DNA of 64,000 nt from Blasia pusilla (lineage: Eukaryota > Marchantiophyta > Marchantiopsida > Blasiales), in the NCBI GenBank assembly GCA_050084515.1, contig CM114274.1:28334001-28398000 (forward strand). The letters are read 5' to 3'. Below are positions 12,438 through 24,394 of this stretch, in pieces. Position numbers and translations under genes: made by a program. The notes beneath the pieces were generated by a model that was not told the DNA's origin, did no database searches, and saw nothing but the letters and a program-made list of their open reading frames with translations. The stretch's first letter is position 1; each line of letters starts with the position of its first letter.

Positions 12438-15400
12438 TCAAAGTGGTTTGTTTAAAATACTTCGCACTTCTTTGAGGGACAGAATTGGTTGGTGGATTCC
12501 TACTCCTACCTCCGACTCTCTTAAAACTACCAGCAACACATAGTACATGTGCTTACAAGGGAAATACCTTTTGCCACTTGTCTCTCTTTGGACAAAGTCA
12601 TCACATGAACATGTGGGAAAGCAACAGATATGCACCACATACACCCCTGTGACACTTGAATTTACAGTGTTGTTCTTGACCCAATACATCCTTCCTATTC
12701 CATTGCCACTCAAGACATCTTTCGTGGCGATGATCTCCATTTTTGCCTCCCGAACTGATGCAATTCATTTTGCTCTCTCCACCATTGGCCTACACATTCT
12801 GTTTCTCTTCACCCCATTTCTAGACTCAAACAGAAATAATGGATTAAGATCATCCACCTTCTCCGGGTACATGTTGACATCAATCTTGGGTTGAATACAA
12901 AATGCGAGGGCCTTTGTAATGCAAACATGCTCCGAACTTCCCCCGTCTACGAGTCTGAAATCGGCACTTGTAAGATTTTCCACTTCGTCTTGAGTGCAGT
13001 TCGTACCTGCGGCGATGGGCCAAATCGTGGGGGTATTCCCCAGAGCTCCAATGGCATCCGGATAAGACTTCCGGAAAGCGCAAGATTCATTTGGGCAGAA
13101 GAAGTACTTCAATTGATCCCCGGTCCTCGTGAAACAATCGAAGGTTTTGAGTCCCCAAAACCCAGGCAGTGGTCGTCCAGTCCTTGTACAATTCTTATTT
13201 AGGAAAGTGCCGCATGCTCTCCTAATGCCATCAGATTCTGCCCTGTAGGTGGGTCCACATCCTAGGTTGCTCTGAGATATATGCCACCGTTTTAGGTTTC
13301 AATCCATCTCCATTACCGGAATCCCATATTGTTGAACCACCCCAGTGACACGATGTTGCGAACTTCCAGCAACGGAGGGCTTTTGAAATAAAACATTGAC
13401 TGATTTTGGAGAAGTAACTCCATCACGGATTTGGGATGGGTCCGGGGTTCCCGAATACCTGGGCGGCGTAATTTCCTCATCCAAATCAATCACCGGATTC
13501 GTTCCTCTATGCAGCCTCTTCACCTGCCTGAAGTCAAGATACTTATCTGGTCTCCACGAGTCTCGCTCGGAGTGCTCTACCTCCATCTGTATGGGACGTC
13601 TTGAAACCCGCCCATGAATATCCCCACCAATGTGTACGTCTTGCTCGAGGGGAGTTCCAGCTATGCACCGGTTGAAGGCTTCCACATAGAGTTTCTCATC
13701 ACCAGATCTCACAGCCGCCCTGACATAGAGCTCATAGATCGACGACCCCCTTCCTTTTGTTATGCCTTTTGTGAGGAAGATATGGAATGCTACAGACTGT
13801 AGCATTGCTCTTGCCTGGTCTTGTTGGCATGCCTCCACAAGTGAAATTCGTTGGCATGCTTGTGACGACCTCTAGGAGGAATGAACACTTTCTGCTCCAC
13901 TTGTGTTGGGGCAGAGGGCATTTTCATGAACGTTCAATCCCTGCAACGACGGCAATGTTAGAAGGGAATGAAAATAACTCAGCAATCAAAGACATAAGCT
14001 ACCTATCCAAGACGGGTTGCAAGCCCGAGGCATCCCATGAACGACTCTGCGACCCGTCAGGTCCCGACGTGTTGTAACCTTAAACCCACCTACTGCAACC
14101 CGTCGGAACCAGACGGGTTGCAAGGCCGAGGCATCCCATGAACAACTCTGCGACCTATCGGGTCCCAACGTGTTGCAACTCTAAACCCACCTACTGCAAC
14201 TCGTCGGATTCAGACGGGTTGCAAGGCCGAGGCATCCCATGAACGACTCTGCGACACGTCAGTTTCCGTCGGGTTGCACACTCGAGTTGCACCAAAATTT
14301 TGGATGCAACCCGTCGGTTTCCGTCGGGTTGCACACTTGGGCAACCCGTCGCATTCGACAACTTGCTTGGTTTCTTCGGTTTGAAATCCCTATAGTTCCC
14401 ATGCTTCTCAACCTGAGCTGCAACTTTACAAACAATTCTCAGCGTGAGCTTGACAAGACAAAATAGTGACTCACCTGCCGCATGAAGTTTCCCCATTGTC
14501 TCATACGTACAGTCCATCAACTCAACCAAGAGCACAACTCTTTGTACTTCCCCTCAATCGCATGCTTCCTCCACCACCCATGAAGTTCTTCCCGGCATTC
14601 CATGGCCTGCTTCAAGGTTTCTTTGTCTTGCGGCGTTGGAGTAGAGTGACTGCTCTGTCCTCTTATTCTCCTTGATGCAAGATTTGGTGTACCGGGTCAC
14701 AGACTGTTGCTAATGGAAAGCATCCGACCTTTCCCTCTCCGGTTGAACCTCTCCACCCCAGAACACTTCCCAGATAGCAATCCACCCAGGTTGTGCATTG
14801 TCTGCCATGAACCCATCAATTTCCGGAGGTGGCCTTTTGTTTTCCTTCACCACCTCCAATAAGAGTAACCAAAGACATCTTCAAACCGCCAACGTCTTCT
14901 ACCTTTACTTCACTGAGACAAATCTAGTTTTGAGTCCCTTCTCCACATGGTCATAAACGTGAGTACCCATCGTCAACCATCCGTTCAAAGACTCTGAGCA
15001 AATATCAAAGCTTACCCCCGGTTGTAAAGATCTTCCCCTTCCCTCATTCGATCTATAAGATCGAGGCCACTCGACGGACCTGTGGTTGACATTTTGAAGA
15101 CATAGGCCCTGGATCCCTCGCCTCCTTGGCCCATGAACTGCCATCTCTGAATGAATGGAAATCTGGAGTTGGCCTTGATTCTGGCGATGGCATCCATTTT
15201 GGCCGTCTTTCCATCCAGAACTCGTATTTGACGCAGCAAATTCCGGAAGCATTCAGGATCAGCGAGAAATGCGAGATTTTCCTAGAGTTGTTTCTCCTCA
15301 GCCGTCGTGATCTCGCCCTGTCCAGGGATTCCTAGCAATTGTTCACAAATTTTTGATGCTGTTGTGAGCTTGATCACTCCGGGCTTTGAACCCAGAGAGT

Positions 15401-16485
15401 TTCTGTAGACCTCGGCAACTTTCTTCGCCACATCCTCCTTGATGTGTCTCTGAATTGCATCGGTCATAGGATGAGTGTGGGAGCCAACATGAACTGCCAG
15501 CCTTGTGTACTCTGACGTGGAGCCCAAGTCGTGGACAATGAAAACTATGTATGCAGGACACGCTCCAACGTAGAAGGGCGATGCCTGACAATGAGGATAT
15601 CGATGGCCTCCCGGCAGTATGGTGGCACCGACCTCGTATGGAGTTTCTGCATTCTTGGGGGAGAATTGCGACGTATTGACTCGCCCATTGCGCTCTAGAT
15701 ACGGGCATGATGGACTTCTATACTCCAAGGCTCCCACGCATTGGCGGCAGGAGACAATCGAAGGACCATCTGGAATTGAAGCACTAGTCCGTTGAAGCCT
15801 GCACCATCGATGACAATCGGACTTTCTGTCCATATCCTTCAGGCGTCCTCCATCTTTCTTTTGAGCAGGAGCAACAAGTGGAGGCAACTCAAAAATGCAA
15901 TTACCATAAATGCGTGGGCGGCTTTGTCGACAAGAATGTGCTTGAACATTTTCAAGGCGAGAGACGAAAGCAAACTATTGCCGATACTCTCAAGAGGAAC
16001 AGTAGGCGGGACAGAGGGCCGGTTGGTGTCCGAGCGGATCCACTAAGGTTGATAACATCCGGAATCTCTTCAGGAAGAACAACATTGATACGAGCGTGTG
16101 AAGTTGGAGTCGAAGCCGGATGTACTGAGCTAAGAGTTGCAAACGTAGAGCTTGGAGCACTTGGAAATTCTCCAGCGTCTACTTGGGAAGCAGACGAATT
16201 CAGGGGCAGGCCGTAAACTCTGTATTGACCATTTGCTAGAGGTAGGAGATTCCATACTTTACGGTCTAGAGTCACTGGCTGGACTGTCTCACCTATTATG
16301 TCTTCCATACCGTCCACCCTAACATCTTTGGATACAAAGATGGTTCCAATTTGGAGAAGAAATCGAACAGAGAGAAAATTTTCATCCACTGCTATGAAAG
16401 ACTCACGAGCTTGCGGTCGAATGATTTCTGATTGAGGAAGGGTCGCCAGATGACTGCCACAAGTGAGCTTCACATAATTATCCAT
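12438..16485 (-). pseudogene. MULE/Phantom-like transposase, element I (broken)
   Basis: The start ATG is the reverse complement of 16,483-16,485 (MDNYVKLTCGSH); the stop is at 12,438. Order of parts: a conserved N-terminal domain; a Cys/His block (CPHCQ-type cysteines in related copies, then HVGSHTHP near 15,480) resembling FLYWCH/WRKY-GCM1 fingers; and a catalytic core with a HVYD block and the FMADNAQPGW block, followed by FHWQQS. An intron follows (13,941-14,474; GTGAGT donor, TTGCAG acceptor). The second exon ends in a SWIM finger, CSC-x18-CKH, at about 12,550-12,640. SWIM and FLYWCH fingers around a DDE core are typical of MULE-type transposases, which cut and paste the element. This copy has frameshifts (for example near 15,950-16,050 and 14,900-15,280). 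It shares a divergent promoter with the methyltransferase-like gene. Confidence 0.75.
14010..14362. repeat. Palindrome array in the transposase intron, element I
   Basis: About six palindrome units inside the intron 13,941-14,474. Centres are mainly GTTTCC, AACCC or GGTCCC rather than the GACTCC type seen in other arrays. Some right arms read CCGTCGGGTTGC and pair imperfectly. A CCGAGGCATCCCATGAACGA spacer recurs between units, so part of the array arose by local duplication. Confidence 0.7.
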
Positions 16486-17782
16486 TCCCAGAAATTTCGT
16501 ACGGGAGGAGGGTGAGAATAAGAAAGAGAATCAGAATGAGAATGAGAATGAGAATTTTTAATTTATAGTGAATAGGAAAACAGATACTCCTGACAGATTT
16601 TTACTGACAAGATGAAGTTCGGTAGGTGACATTGTCTGACACAATGGATCCAATTCTATTGCAACAGATTCAATTCTGTTGCAATGTGTTACCAGATTTG
16701 GGAAGCAGAGACGTGGGTTGCGAAGCACACTTCATTTTTTTGGAACCCGTCGGAGTCCTGGTAACTCAACAATTAACCCAAGCTAAGCAAAGCCTGCAAC
16801 CCGTCGGCTTCGGACGGGTTGCACGCTTCTGCCTTACCTTCAAACGCAAACATGGTCAAAGCTGGCAACCCGTCGCTCTCCGACGAGTTGCTCGGATACC
16901 GCTCCTTCTTGCCCGAAGATGCCGGAGGCTTGCAACCCGTCGGCATCAAACGGGTTGCCCAATTATCTCACGGTGTAACACTTACATGAAGGAAGCGTGC
17001 AAACCGTCTGTTCCCGACGAGTTCCGCGGGTGCCGCACCTATTTGCTCAAAGACGGCGAGGCGTGCAACTCGTCGCCCTCCGACGGGTTGCGCAAGGGCC
17101 TCGCCTTGTTTCCCTTACATGAAGGAAGCATGCAACCTGTCGGACTCCGACGAGTTGCGCGGGAAGCCCGCGTTGTTAACCCTTGACGAGGGAAGCGTGC
17201 AACCCAACGGTCTCCGACGAATTGCGCGGGTACGTCCCGTTCTTGTCCGAAGACGGCGGAGGCGCGCAACATGTCGGTCTCCGACGGGTTGCACGGGTAC
17301 GCCCCGTTCTTGTCCGAAGACGGCGGAGGCGCTCAACCCGTCGGTCTCTGACGGGTTGCTCGCGCACCTCGCGTTATCTTCCCAAGACGGCGAAGGCGCG
17401 CAATCTGTCGGACTCCGACATGTTGCCATTTTTCACGTCCGGACTTCCGTAACGGCCGGCACATCGCCGTCGAAAGGACGACGGGACCCAACGGTCAGCC
17501 CAACGGCTAGAAAAGTATAAATAGGGCAGAAATCGCTCATTTCCGGTTTCTCATTTTGCGATCTCCATTCCTCTCTCTCCCGCGCAGCAGCTGATCAGAT
17601 ACCAAGGGGCGTTTCACACGGTGAGTCATCGCGAGTCGATACGAGGGAACGAGAGCGAGACGGTTCGATTGAACGATCGTGAGACGATTCGAGCTACCCA
17701 TCAAGGCGACTCATCTCGACATCAGCAAGGCGATTGATCAAGCGATTCATCGTGGACATAGGTGGAGGCATTTCCGGGAAAA
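16486..17782. promoter_or_regulatory. Divergent promoter region of element I with palindrome array
   Basis: This 1.3-kb region separates the two genes. Next to the transposase start are an AATGAG/GAGAAT microsatellite and, at 16,560-16,567, TATAAATT on the minus strand. About ten palindrome units at 16,738-17,432 follow, mostly with GTCTCC or GCTCTCC centres. Next is a conserved block ending in TATAAATA (17,516-17,523), about 260 nt before the methyltransferase-like gene ATG. The same order is kept in III and IV, so both genes probably share this control region. Confidence 0.65.
17516..17523 (+). promoter_or_regulatory. TATA box of the ParB-methyltransferase-like gene, element I
   Basis: TATAAATA preceded by GGCTAGAAAAG. 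The element and its surroundings are identical at 35,559-35,566 (III) and 52,002-52,009 (IV). Confidence 0.6.
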
Positions 17783-18974
17783 ATGACGAGGAAAAAAGCT
17801 CAAGCAAACAAGTCTGGGAGCTTCACTCCGAAGTCCATTAGGACTCCTGCGTCAGCATCTCCAGGGCCTCGTTCGGCAAATGAAATTAGGCAGCAGGAAA
17901 TCGAGGAGCGAGAAAGGGAAGCGGAGATGCACAACCAAGAGCTTCTTGCAGAGGCGTGTTCAAGAGTCGCTCGATAGACAGAACGCAGAGGCTGAGACGT
18001 CGCAGGCCTTGAAGAAAAGGATCGCCGACGAAAAGATAGAAAAGAAGCGTCTGGACGCGTCGGTGAGGAGAGTAAAATTGGCTAAAGCGAGGAGGGAAAA
18101 AGCGATAGCCATTGACGACAGCCCAGCCTGTCCAACCAAAAGTGTTGAGATGCGGGGAATGTCCCCGATGAAGTCCGGGGACACAATCAACATAGCGGAA
18201 ATGCCAAAAGTTCAAATCACGGACGATGAGGTCATGAGGACCGCCAGCGTGGAGATGGTGGACATTGCCGAAGAAGCCGAAGAGCGGTCATTCGCCTCTC
18301 CAAGCCCAGCGGAAGACATCGACCTCTATCGGATCGACGAGTTCCCAGTCGATTTGCCAGTTGCCGTCTCAGACAAGTTGGCTGGTCAAGAAACCGACCC
18401 AATTTTTGAGCGGGTAAGAGAGGATCCGGGTTTTTTGAATTATGTGAATTGCAATTCATTGGGAATTCACTGTAGCTTATTGATCTTGTCCCGATTCTAA
18501 CAGGTGGTAAAGCAGATGGCACTGATGGAGGGCCACAACGCCCCGAGGATTCCACTCTGCCGATTGCAGACAATGGAATACGTCTGCGAAATTCAGTCCG
18601 ACGAGGACATCGCGAAGCTTAAACAATCGGCGGTGACAGCATCCTACATCGACAGCTTTCCTCCCTTCTATGTTCAGCCCTACGATGAGCATGGAACCCA
18701 AGCCCTGGTTACAGAGGAGGACTTGGATAAGCTCGACACATTCTGGAGGAGTGAGAGACCAGGATTTTAGAAGGCAAGTAGAGGCCACGGAATTCAGCTG
18801 GATGAGGAATCTGTATTTCCATCCCAGGTTCATGGCGTGGACCAAGTTTGCAGAGGAGTGGCCCAACTCCTTGGAGGCACATTTTTGCGTGAAGGCAGTG
18901 GTAATTCATCCATTCCCTCATCACATGGCGACGGTGGAGATGGCAATGCATGCCATGAACACGTAAGTATCTGC

Positions 18975-19620
18975 TTGCTACAAACCGTCGGACTCCGACA
19001 AGTTGTTTGGGTCGGCACTGTTGTTGGGATGCTTTTGGCCAAACGCAACTCGTCGGACTCTGACGAGTTGCTCGATTGATGAATGGGTTAGGTTGTTTTT
19101 TGAAGAATGCAACTCGTCGGACTCCGACGAGTTGTTTGACTGACCACACATTTAATAAGTTTTTGGCCCAAAGCAACCCGTCGGAGTCCGATGGGTTGCT
19201 CGACTCGCCGCCTTTTCAGGATGTTTTTTGAAGAAAGCAACTCGTCGGACTCTGACGAGTTGTTCGACTGACCGCACGTTTAGTATGTTTTTGGCCCAAA
19301 GCAACCCATCGGAGTCTGACGGGTTGCTTGACTCGAAACTGTTTTTGGCCAAAATCAACTCGTCGGAGTCCGATGGGTTGCATTCGGAAGTTGGTTAAGC
19401 AAATTTCGCGTTCAATTGCGCAACCTGTCGGACTCCGACGGGTTGCTATGTTTACGTTTGATACGGACTATATGACAACCCGTCGGAGTCTGAAGGGTTG
19501 AAACCAGGCATTCACAAATGTGAATGCAATCCGTCGGACTCCGACGGGTTGCATCATTTAGCTCGTTGCTAGAATCCGACCTTGAGTTGTGACGACCCGT
19601 CAGAGTCCGACGGGTTGCAG
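18975..19620. repeat. Palindrome array in intron 2, element I
   Basis: About ten units, nearly all with GACTCC/GAGTCC centres, in the intron 18,963-19,670. A unit at 19,109-19,134 has arms GCAACTCGTCGG and CCGACGAGTTG: both arms carry the matching change relative to the consensus, so pairing is kept. Spacers are 40-60 bp and share TTTTTGG and TTTTTTGAAGAA motifs. Confidence 0.8.
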
Positions 19621-20441
19621 GAACCCATGTAACTTACAAATTTTCTGACGGGTTGAGTTTGGATGTGCAGGATTGTATCGGAGGGGAATGTCACCCACCA
19701 CTAGATCCAAGACTGCGATCGGGTGAAGAAGGTGCTTACGACGCACCTGGGAGAGTACAAGGGGTTCTTGGGCGACGCCCTGGTAAATCAGATGCTTGCA
19801 AAGGGTGCACAGATAAAAAAGAAAACTTGGGCAAATAAGTTTATTTCCCAATATGCAGCCGTAACCATCCTTTGCTGGTCGAAGATACAGGCCGCGAAGA
19901 AGAGCGCTGCACTGGAGCTAGAGCGGCGGGAGAAAGTATCTGAGTCTGAGCGTGCGAAATTCATCCAAGCTGCAGTATCTGCAGCCACGAAATACACGGC
20001 GAGCAAGATGCAGCGATACATTAGCATTCTCAACCCCCAACTTGGTCCGGAGTTTTACAAGGAGCTGAAGGCGATTATCAAGGGCCAGCTGAAAAGGGAT
20101 GAAGATCCGCAAGGTCGGATTGGGGAGAAAGTGTCCCTGGATCGCGTGCATCGGTTTGCGTTGTCCGACATAAGCGAGTTTAGGAGGATCCGACTGATGA
20201 AAATCAGTCTCGAGGGCACAGAGGCCCAGAAGAGGGCGGCACACCATCCTCCGGGTGTGTCCGATCGAGTGATCTCCCATTGGCCACGCGAATGGTCGTT
20301 CTGGGATGCGTTGCGGGTTATTGGGAAGTCCGTGCTGGACGGTCTGCAAGCGGAGCTCAAAAGATTAGAGCCCATTCCGGATGAAGCAAACTTGGAAAGT
20401 TCTGTAGATTTCGAGGTTTGGCTCGACGACATCCGGGACAA

Positions 20442-21788
20442 CTATGATACCCACAATTTTGTAATCTTGAAGAATATATCTTTTTATTCAACGAAGACTC
20501 TTGTATATTATGATTTTGATTATGATTATTTATTATTATGGAGAAGAATAAGTGAATCACGAAGCTCCTAAGACAAGGCAGAGAGATGGAAGATCAAGGA
20601 TTTGCCTTAGAGGAGAATCAAAAGCCGTAAAGAAGTATAAAGGATCAACGCGAAGCTTAACGAAGCTTAAAAAAGCCTAACGAAGCTCAACGAAGCTCTG
20701 TATACGAAGTACTTCGCTCTTAAGCGAAGCACGAAGAGCGAAGCACGAAGAGAATGAAGAGGAAGAGCTTCATCCTCAAACCAAGAGGAAGAGCTTCGTC
20801 CTCAAACCAAGAGGAAGAGCTTCGTCCTCAGACCAAGAGGAAGAGCTTCGTCCTCAGACCAAGAGGAAGAGCTTCGTCCTCAAACCAAGAGGAAGAGCTT
20901 CATCCTCAGACCAAGAAGAAGAGCTTCGTCCTGAAGGGAAGAAGAAGAAGTCCAGACTTCGCAGCAAAGCGAAGCTCAAACCCGAAGTGATTTCAAGCGG
21001 CACATCGTTAGAACAATTAGACTAGGAAAGGGCGCGACCCTTTGTATCAAATTGGTAGTTAGAACAGTTTTGTACCGCGGATTCACAGGGATCGTAGGAA
21101 AAGCTAAGAGAACCATAGATCTAGGTAGTTACAGATATTGAAGAGACACCAACTTCATCAAGAACGCTTTGGATCATAGAAACGATCCTACTCTCGTATT
21201 TAAGAAACAGGACAGAAGCTATTATTATCATTCGCTCATGACGTCCTTATGCTGTAGGAATGGTCCGAGCAAGAGAGTTGTACCCTCTCGAGCTTGTATA
21301 TACTTTGAAGTCTTCCAATTCTTGATGGAGTAGTAAAGCATTCATTCATTCATTCGATGTGCGATGCTTATGTCTGAATATTCTTTTGGGTCTGCGAGTG
21401 AAGAGTGAATCAAAGAACCTTTCTCATCAATGGAATAATCAACATAAAGTTGTATGAAATCTGTTTGATAGAGAGTAACTGCCTTGAGACGGATTGAGTT
21501 CGAAAGTAGGAGAAGCGACTTTATTCTTGAGGTCTCTGTGAGGTTCCGAGATGTCGAGAGAACAAATTGCCTGGCGCATTTTTAAACTCCACTCGAGAGA
21601 ATTGAAGAAGAAAACATAGGTACTAAAAAGGATCGGAAGATGTTATTGGAATATTACATTTGAATTACCTAATCAATTACACTTTTACAACATAATAATC
21701 ACTTTATACTCTCTTTTCATCCAACAATGATCCTCTTGGGGATCGAACTCTACAATTGACTGTAAATAAGAAACACTTAGACATTACA
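20442..21788. mobile_element. Unclassified 1.35-kb insertion in the methyltransferase-like exon 3
   Basis: In III and IV the coding sequence runs without a break from GACATC-GGGACAAGCC onward. Here 1,347 bp lie between GGGACAA and GCC, with ACAA on both sides (20,438-20,441 and 21,789-21,792), so a 4-bp duplication is possible. It is AT-rich, has no long frame, shows no clear inverted repeats at its ends and carries a 26-bp tandem repeat. It may be a solo LTR or a non-autonomous element; I could not match it to a family. Confidence 0.6.
20754..20935 (+). repeat. 26-bp tandem repeat, about seven units
   Basis: The unit is GAGGAAGAGCTTCGTCCTCA followed by AACCAA, with A/G and C/A variants. Before it (20,650-20,740) lie shorter CGAAGCTTAA and GCGAAGCACGAAGA repeats. 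The translated KRKSFVL-type peptide is a by-product, not a gene. Confidence 0.85.
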
Positions 21789-23154
21789 ACAAGCCAATCA
21801 AAAACCCAGGATTCAAGACAATGTTCAAGGTTTGCGTCCTCCCTCAGGCAGAGCTTGACGAAGAAATCGAGGGGAACAAACGGGATCAAGCAAAGAAGAA
21901 GCGAGATCTACACGAGCAAACGGCCTATTCAATTCGAGTAAAAGCTGCCCAACGGATGGTCTTCAGGTACCTCCTCATCCACTGTAAGAATGCAGGTACC
22001 AGGGGAAAATTACCGGCAGCCTTGAAATTGTGGGCTCGGCCGCCTGATGGAGAGACATTCTCCATGTACGACATGGAGATGGGGCAGCACATGTCCAATT
22101 GGGAGGTGGAGAATTGCCCCATTTGGCTTGACTTCAACGGTCTTGAAGACATCACCGATAAGGATTTACGAGTGCTTCATGATGTAGTGGCCTCAGGAAA
22201 AGACGACATCCCCAATTTTGTGCAGCCTGAAGACTTCTTCAGAGGAGATGCGGAAGAGCAAGCCCACAAGACAACTGAGTTGGCTTCCAAGGTCCGCATA
22301 GCCAAAGACAAATCCACAGCGGGTCTCAAAGGCAAGGCGAGGGGAGGGAAAAATTCCGAGGCCGAGTCTTCCCAAAGAGAGGCTGAAGATTCAAGGCCAG
22401 AGGCGGAGTCGTCCGGGCGAGCGGGGAGAGAAGGTCGAACCAGGTCCTCGGCGAAAAAAACCCCACCAGAGTCGGAGGTCATAGAGACCCCGACAAGCCG
22501 TCCGCAGACTCGGGAGAAGCGGAAGCGAGAGGTGCCAGTGTTGTCCCAAGGAGAATACAGTCCATCATCCTTGGGAAGACATAGAGAAACAACGACCCGG
22601 ACAAGCATCCTCCTTCAGTTCACTCCTTTTTTTGGACGAATTTGAAAAGCTTGATTCTCAGCGTCGACACCAGCCATTGATAAATTGACAACGCTGGGAC
22701 GGAAGCTCCAACAAAACGGGCTCGCTGCCTGGACGGTGAATGGAGTGGTCGAAGAGGTTGCGGTGGATCTCTTGATCGCTGATCTGCCCTTGGGGTTGCG
22801 ACTGTGGGGCAAGAATCTGTCGGAGGGGGTACTTGACTGGAATGTGCCGATCTCTTATGACCAAATCGCGCTATTGTTCTCCTTTGCAGACGCCTATCTG
22901 AGTGACAAGGGCTGCTTCTTAGTGTTGACTGGAGGGAGGGAGGACGAGCTCTTCAACCTCCACTGCGTCAAGAGGTCGCTAAAGTGGAGGACGGCGCAAT
23001 CGTGGATCATTAAAAACGAGTACCCACTCCGATCCGCGATGAGTCAGATTAGGGTAAGGCTCAATTCCTGTAGTAAAATCTCAAATATATTTTCAAATTT
23101 GGATAAGGCTCAATGCATAAGAATTTCAAATAGTATATCTCCGTTGTTTTTGTC

Positions 23155-23468
23155 CGTGAGCAACCCGTCGGAAGGCGACGGGTTGCTGGCTTAGAGCAGC
23201 CCATGCTCGGCTAAGAGCAACCCGTCGGTTTCCGACGGGTTGCATCTTTCCCAAAAACATAGGGAAAACCGTGGTGTACTTGCAACCCTTCGGAACCCGA
23301 TGGGTTGTAGTTGGTTTTGGTTTTTCCCTATGTTTTCAAAAAGCTGCAACCCGTCGGAAAGCGACAGGTTGCTCTCAGCCGAGCATGGGCTGCTCTAGGC
23401 CAGCAACCCATCGCCTTCCGACGGGTTGGTCAGGGACAAAACAACCCGTCGGACTCCGCCAGGTTGAT
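23155..23468. repeat. Palindrome array forming a larger inverted repeat in intron 3, element I
   Basis: Units with GAAGGC, GTTTCC and GGAACCC centres are arranged symmetrically about 23,295. The left half (GTGAGCAACCCGTCGG..., GGCTTAGAGCAGCCCATGC, CATAGGGAAAACC) returns reversed in the right half (GGTTTTTCCCTATG, GCATGGGCTGCTCTAGGCC, final palindrome), so the whole array could fold into one long hairpin. Similar arrays occur at 39,879-40,195 and 56,194-56,540. Confidence 0.75.
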
Positions 23469-24394
23469 CCAAAGTTAATAATTGAAAAAAGTTATCTAGG
23501 GTCAAGTCGAGTTCTTTGGTGACGTGTTGCACATTATGCCAAGTTGCTGACATTGTTTCCACTGTGCCAAGATCTTTACAGATGGACCGCTCCTACGTTT
23601 ATTGCTTCGTTCGGCCCGAGCACAATTTCCAGGTGTTCAAGATCCAGGATCCTGTGGATCCATGCTTAGATGGGTACAGCTTAGATAGTTTGTACAATTC
23701 CCCCCCGTTAATTTACATGCAAGACCGTACCCCACTTCTGGGAGGAAGGGAAAAGTCGCCAGCCCTGATGCAAATGCTCATTGAGCTCTGCTCAAGGCCG
23801 GGTGACTTGGTGTTCGACTTAGTGGGACTTTCAGGGGCAAGTATCAAAGGCGCCTGGCAGAGTGGCAGGAACATTCTGTGCCTCGAGGGAAGGCAGGAAA
23901 TGTTTGACCTTTGCAAGGAGGCAAAGGAAGAATACGAAGGGCTCGTTGGGGCGTACAACTCTCCACCGAAGCCGAGAGCTCCGGCTGCAGACCCACCATT
24001 GGTAGTGACTCCATCGTCACTTCCAACGATTCCGAAAATCGGGAGGGCAAGGCCGAAAGTAATTTTGCAAGAGCTCTCGGATGATGACGAGGGAGTTCAA
24101 AGAACTCAGGGACCCAGCTTGACTGCAGCATTTGGAGTAGGGAGTTATTTGATGATGAGGCAAAAGATTTCATAAAATAGATCAAATGTACAGTTCCGAG
24201 CTTTTTTCGGATGATATAAAGGAGATAATTTTTTCGAACGATGGTGGTGCTTGTAAAAGTTTGCTGAACATTTTTTATGTCTTTTCGAATGTGATCGTCT
24301 ATGTACTCCGCGGACTTCTATTTTGCAACGCGTCGGATTTCTCTTGCTTGCAACTTTTCACTTTTTGACAACAACACCTTTTTACCACTTCCAA

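Larger units (their letters stand above)
17783..24180 (+). pseudogene. ParB-like / N4-N6 DNA-methyltransferase-like fusion, element I (broken)
   Basis: ATG at 17,783 (MTRKKAQANKSG). Exon 1 encodes a charged coiled-coil region; a 1-nt insertion near 17,950 shifts its frame. Exon 2 (from 18,505) encodes the ParB-like domain, but a small deletion near 18,815 has removed the DGNH part of the DGNHR motif. Intron 2 (18,963-19,670) holds palindromes. Exon 3 encodes a helical region, an acidic/basic linker and the first half of the methyltransferase domain (IADLPLGLRLW near 22,780); the 1.35-kb insertion at 20,442-21,788 interrupts it. Intron 3 again holds palindromes. Exon 4 (from 23,583) encodes EKSPALM...PGDLVFDLVG...SGRNILCLEGR, a motif-I-like SAM-binding region. 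The motif order IV then I is that of beta-class methyltransferases. The protein cannot be made from this copy. Confidence 0.7.

Noticed and set aside
13614-14077. Plus-strand frames inside the transposase gene region
   Set aside because: They are antisense to the conserved minus-strand transposase exons, which recur in four copies.
16626-17520. Overlapping frames with repeated peptides such as NPSESDGL and ATRRSPTGC on both strands
   Set aside because: They are the palindromes and their spacers read in different frames; the region is the promoter between two genes.
18975-19620. CRISPR-like array
   Set aside because: Units are palindromic and vary in sequence, spacing is irregular, there are no uniform unique spacers or cas genes, and the setting is plant DNA with introns.
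20754-20990. 78-codon frame with KRKSFVL repeats
   Set aside because: It is a 26-bp tandem repeat inside an insertion, with no sign of a conserved protein.
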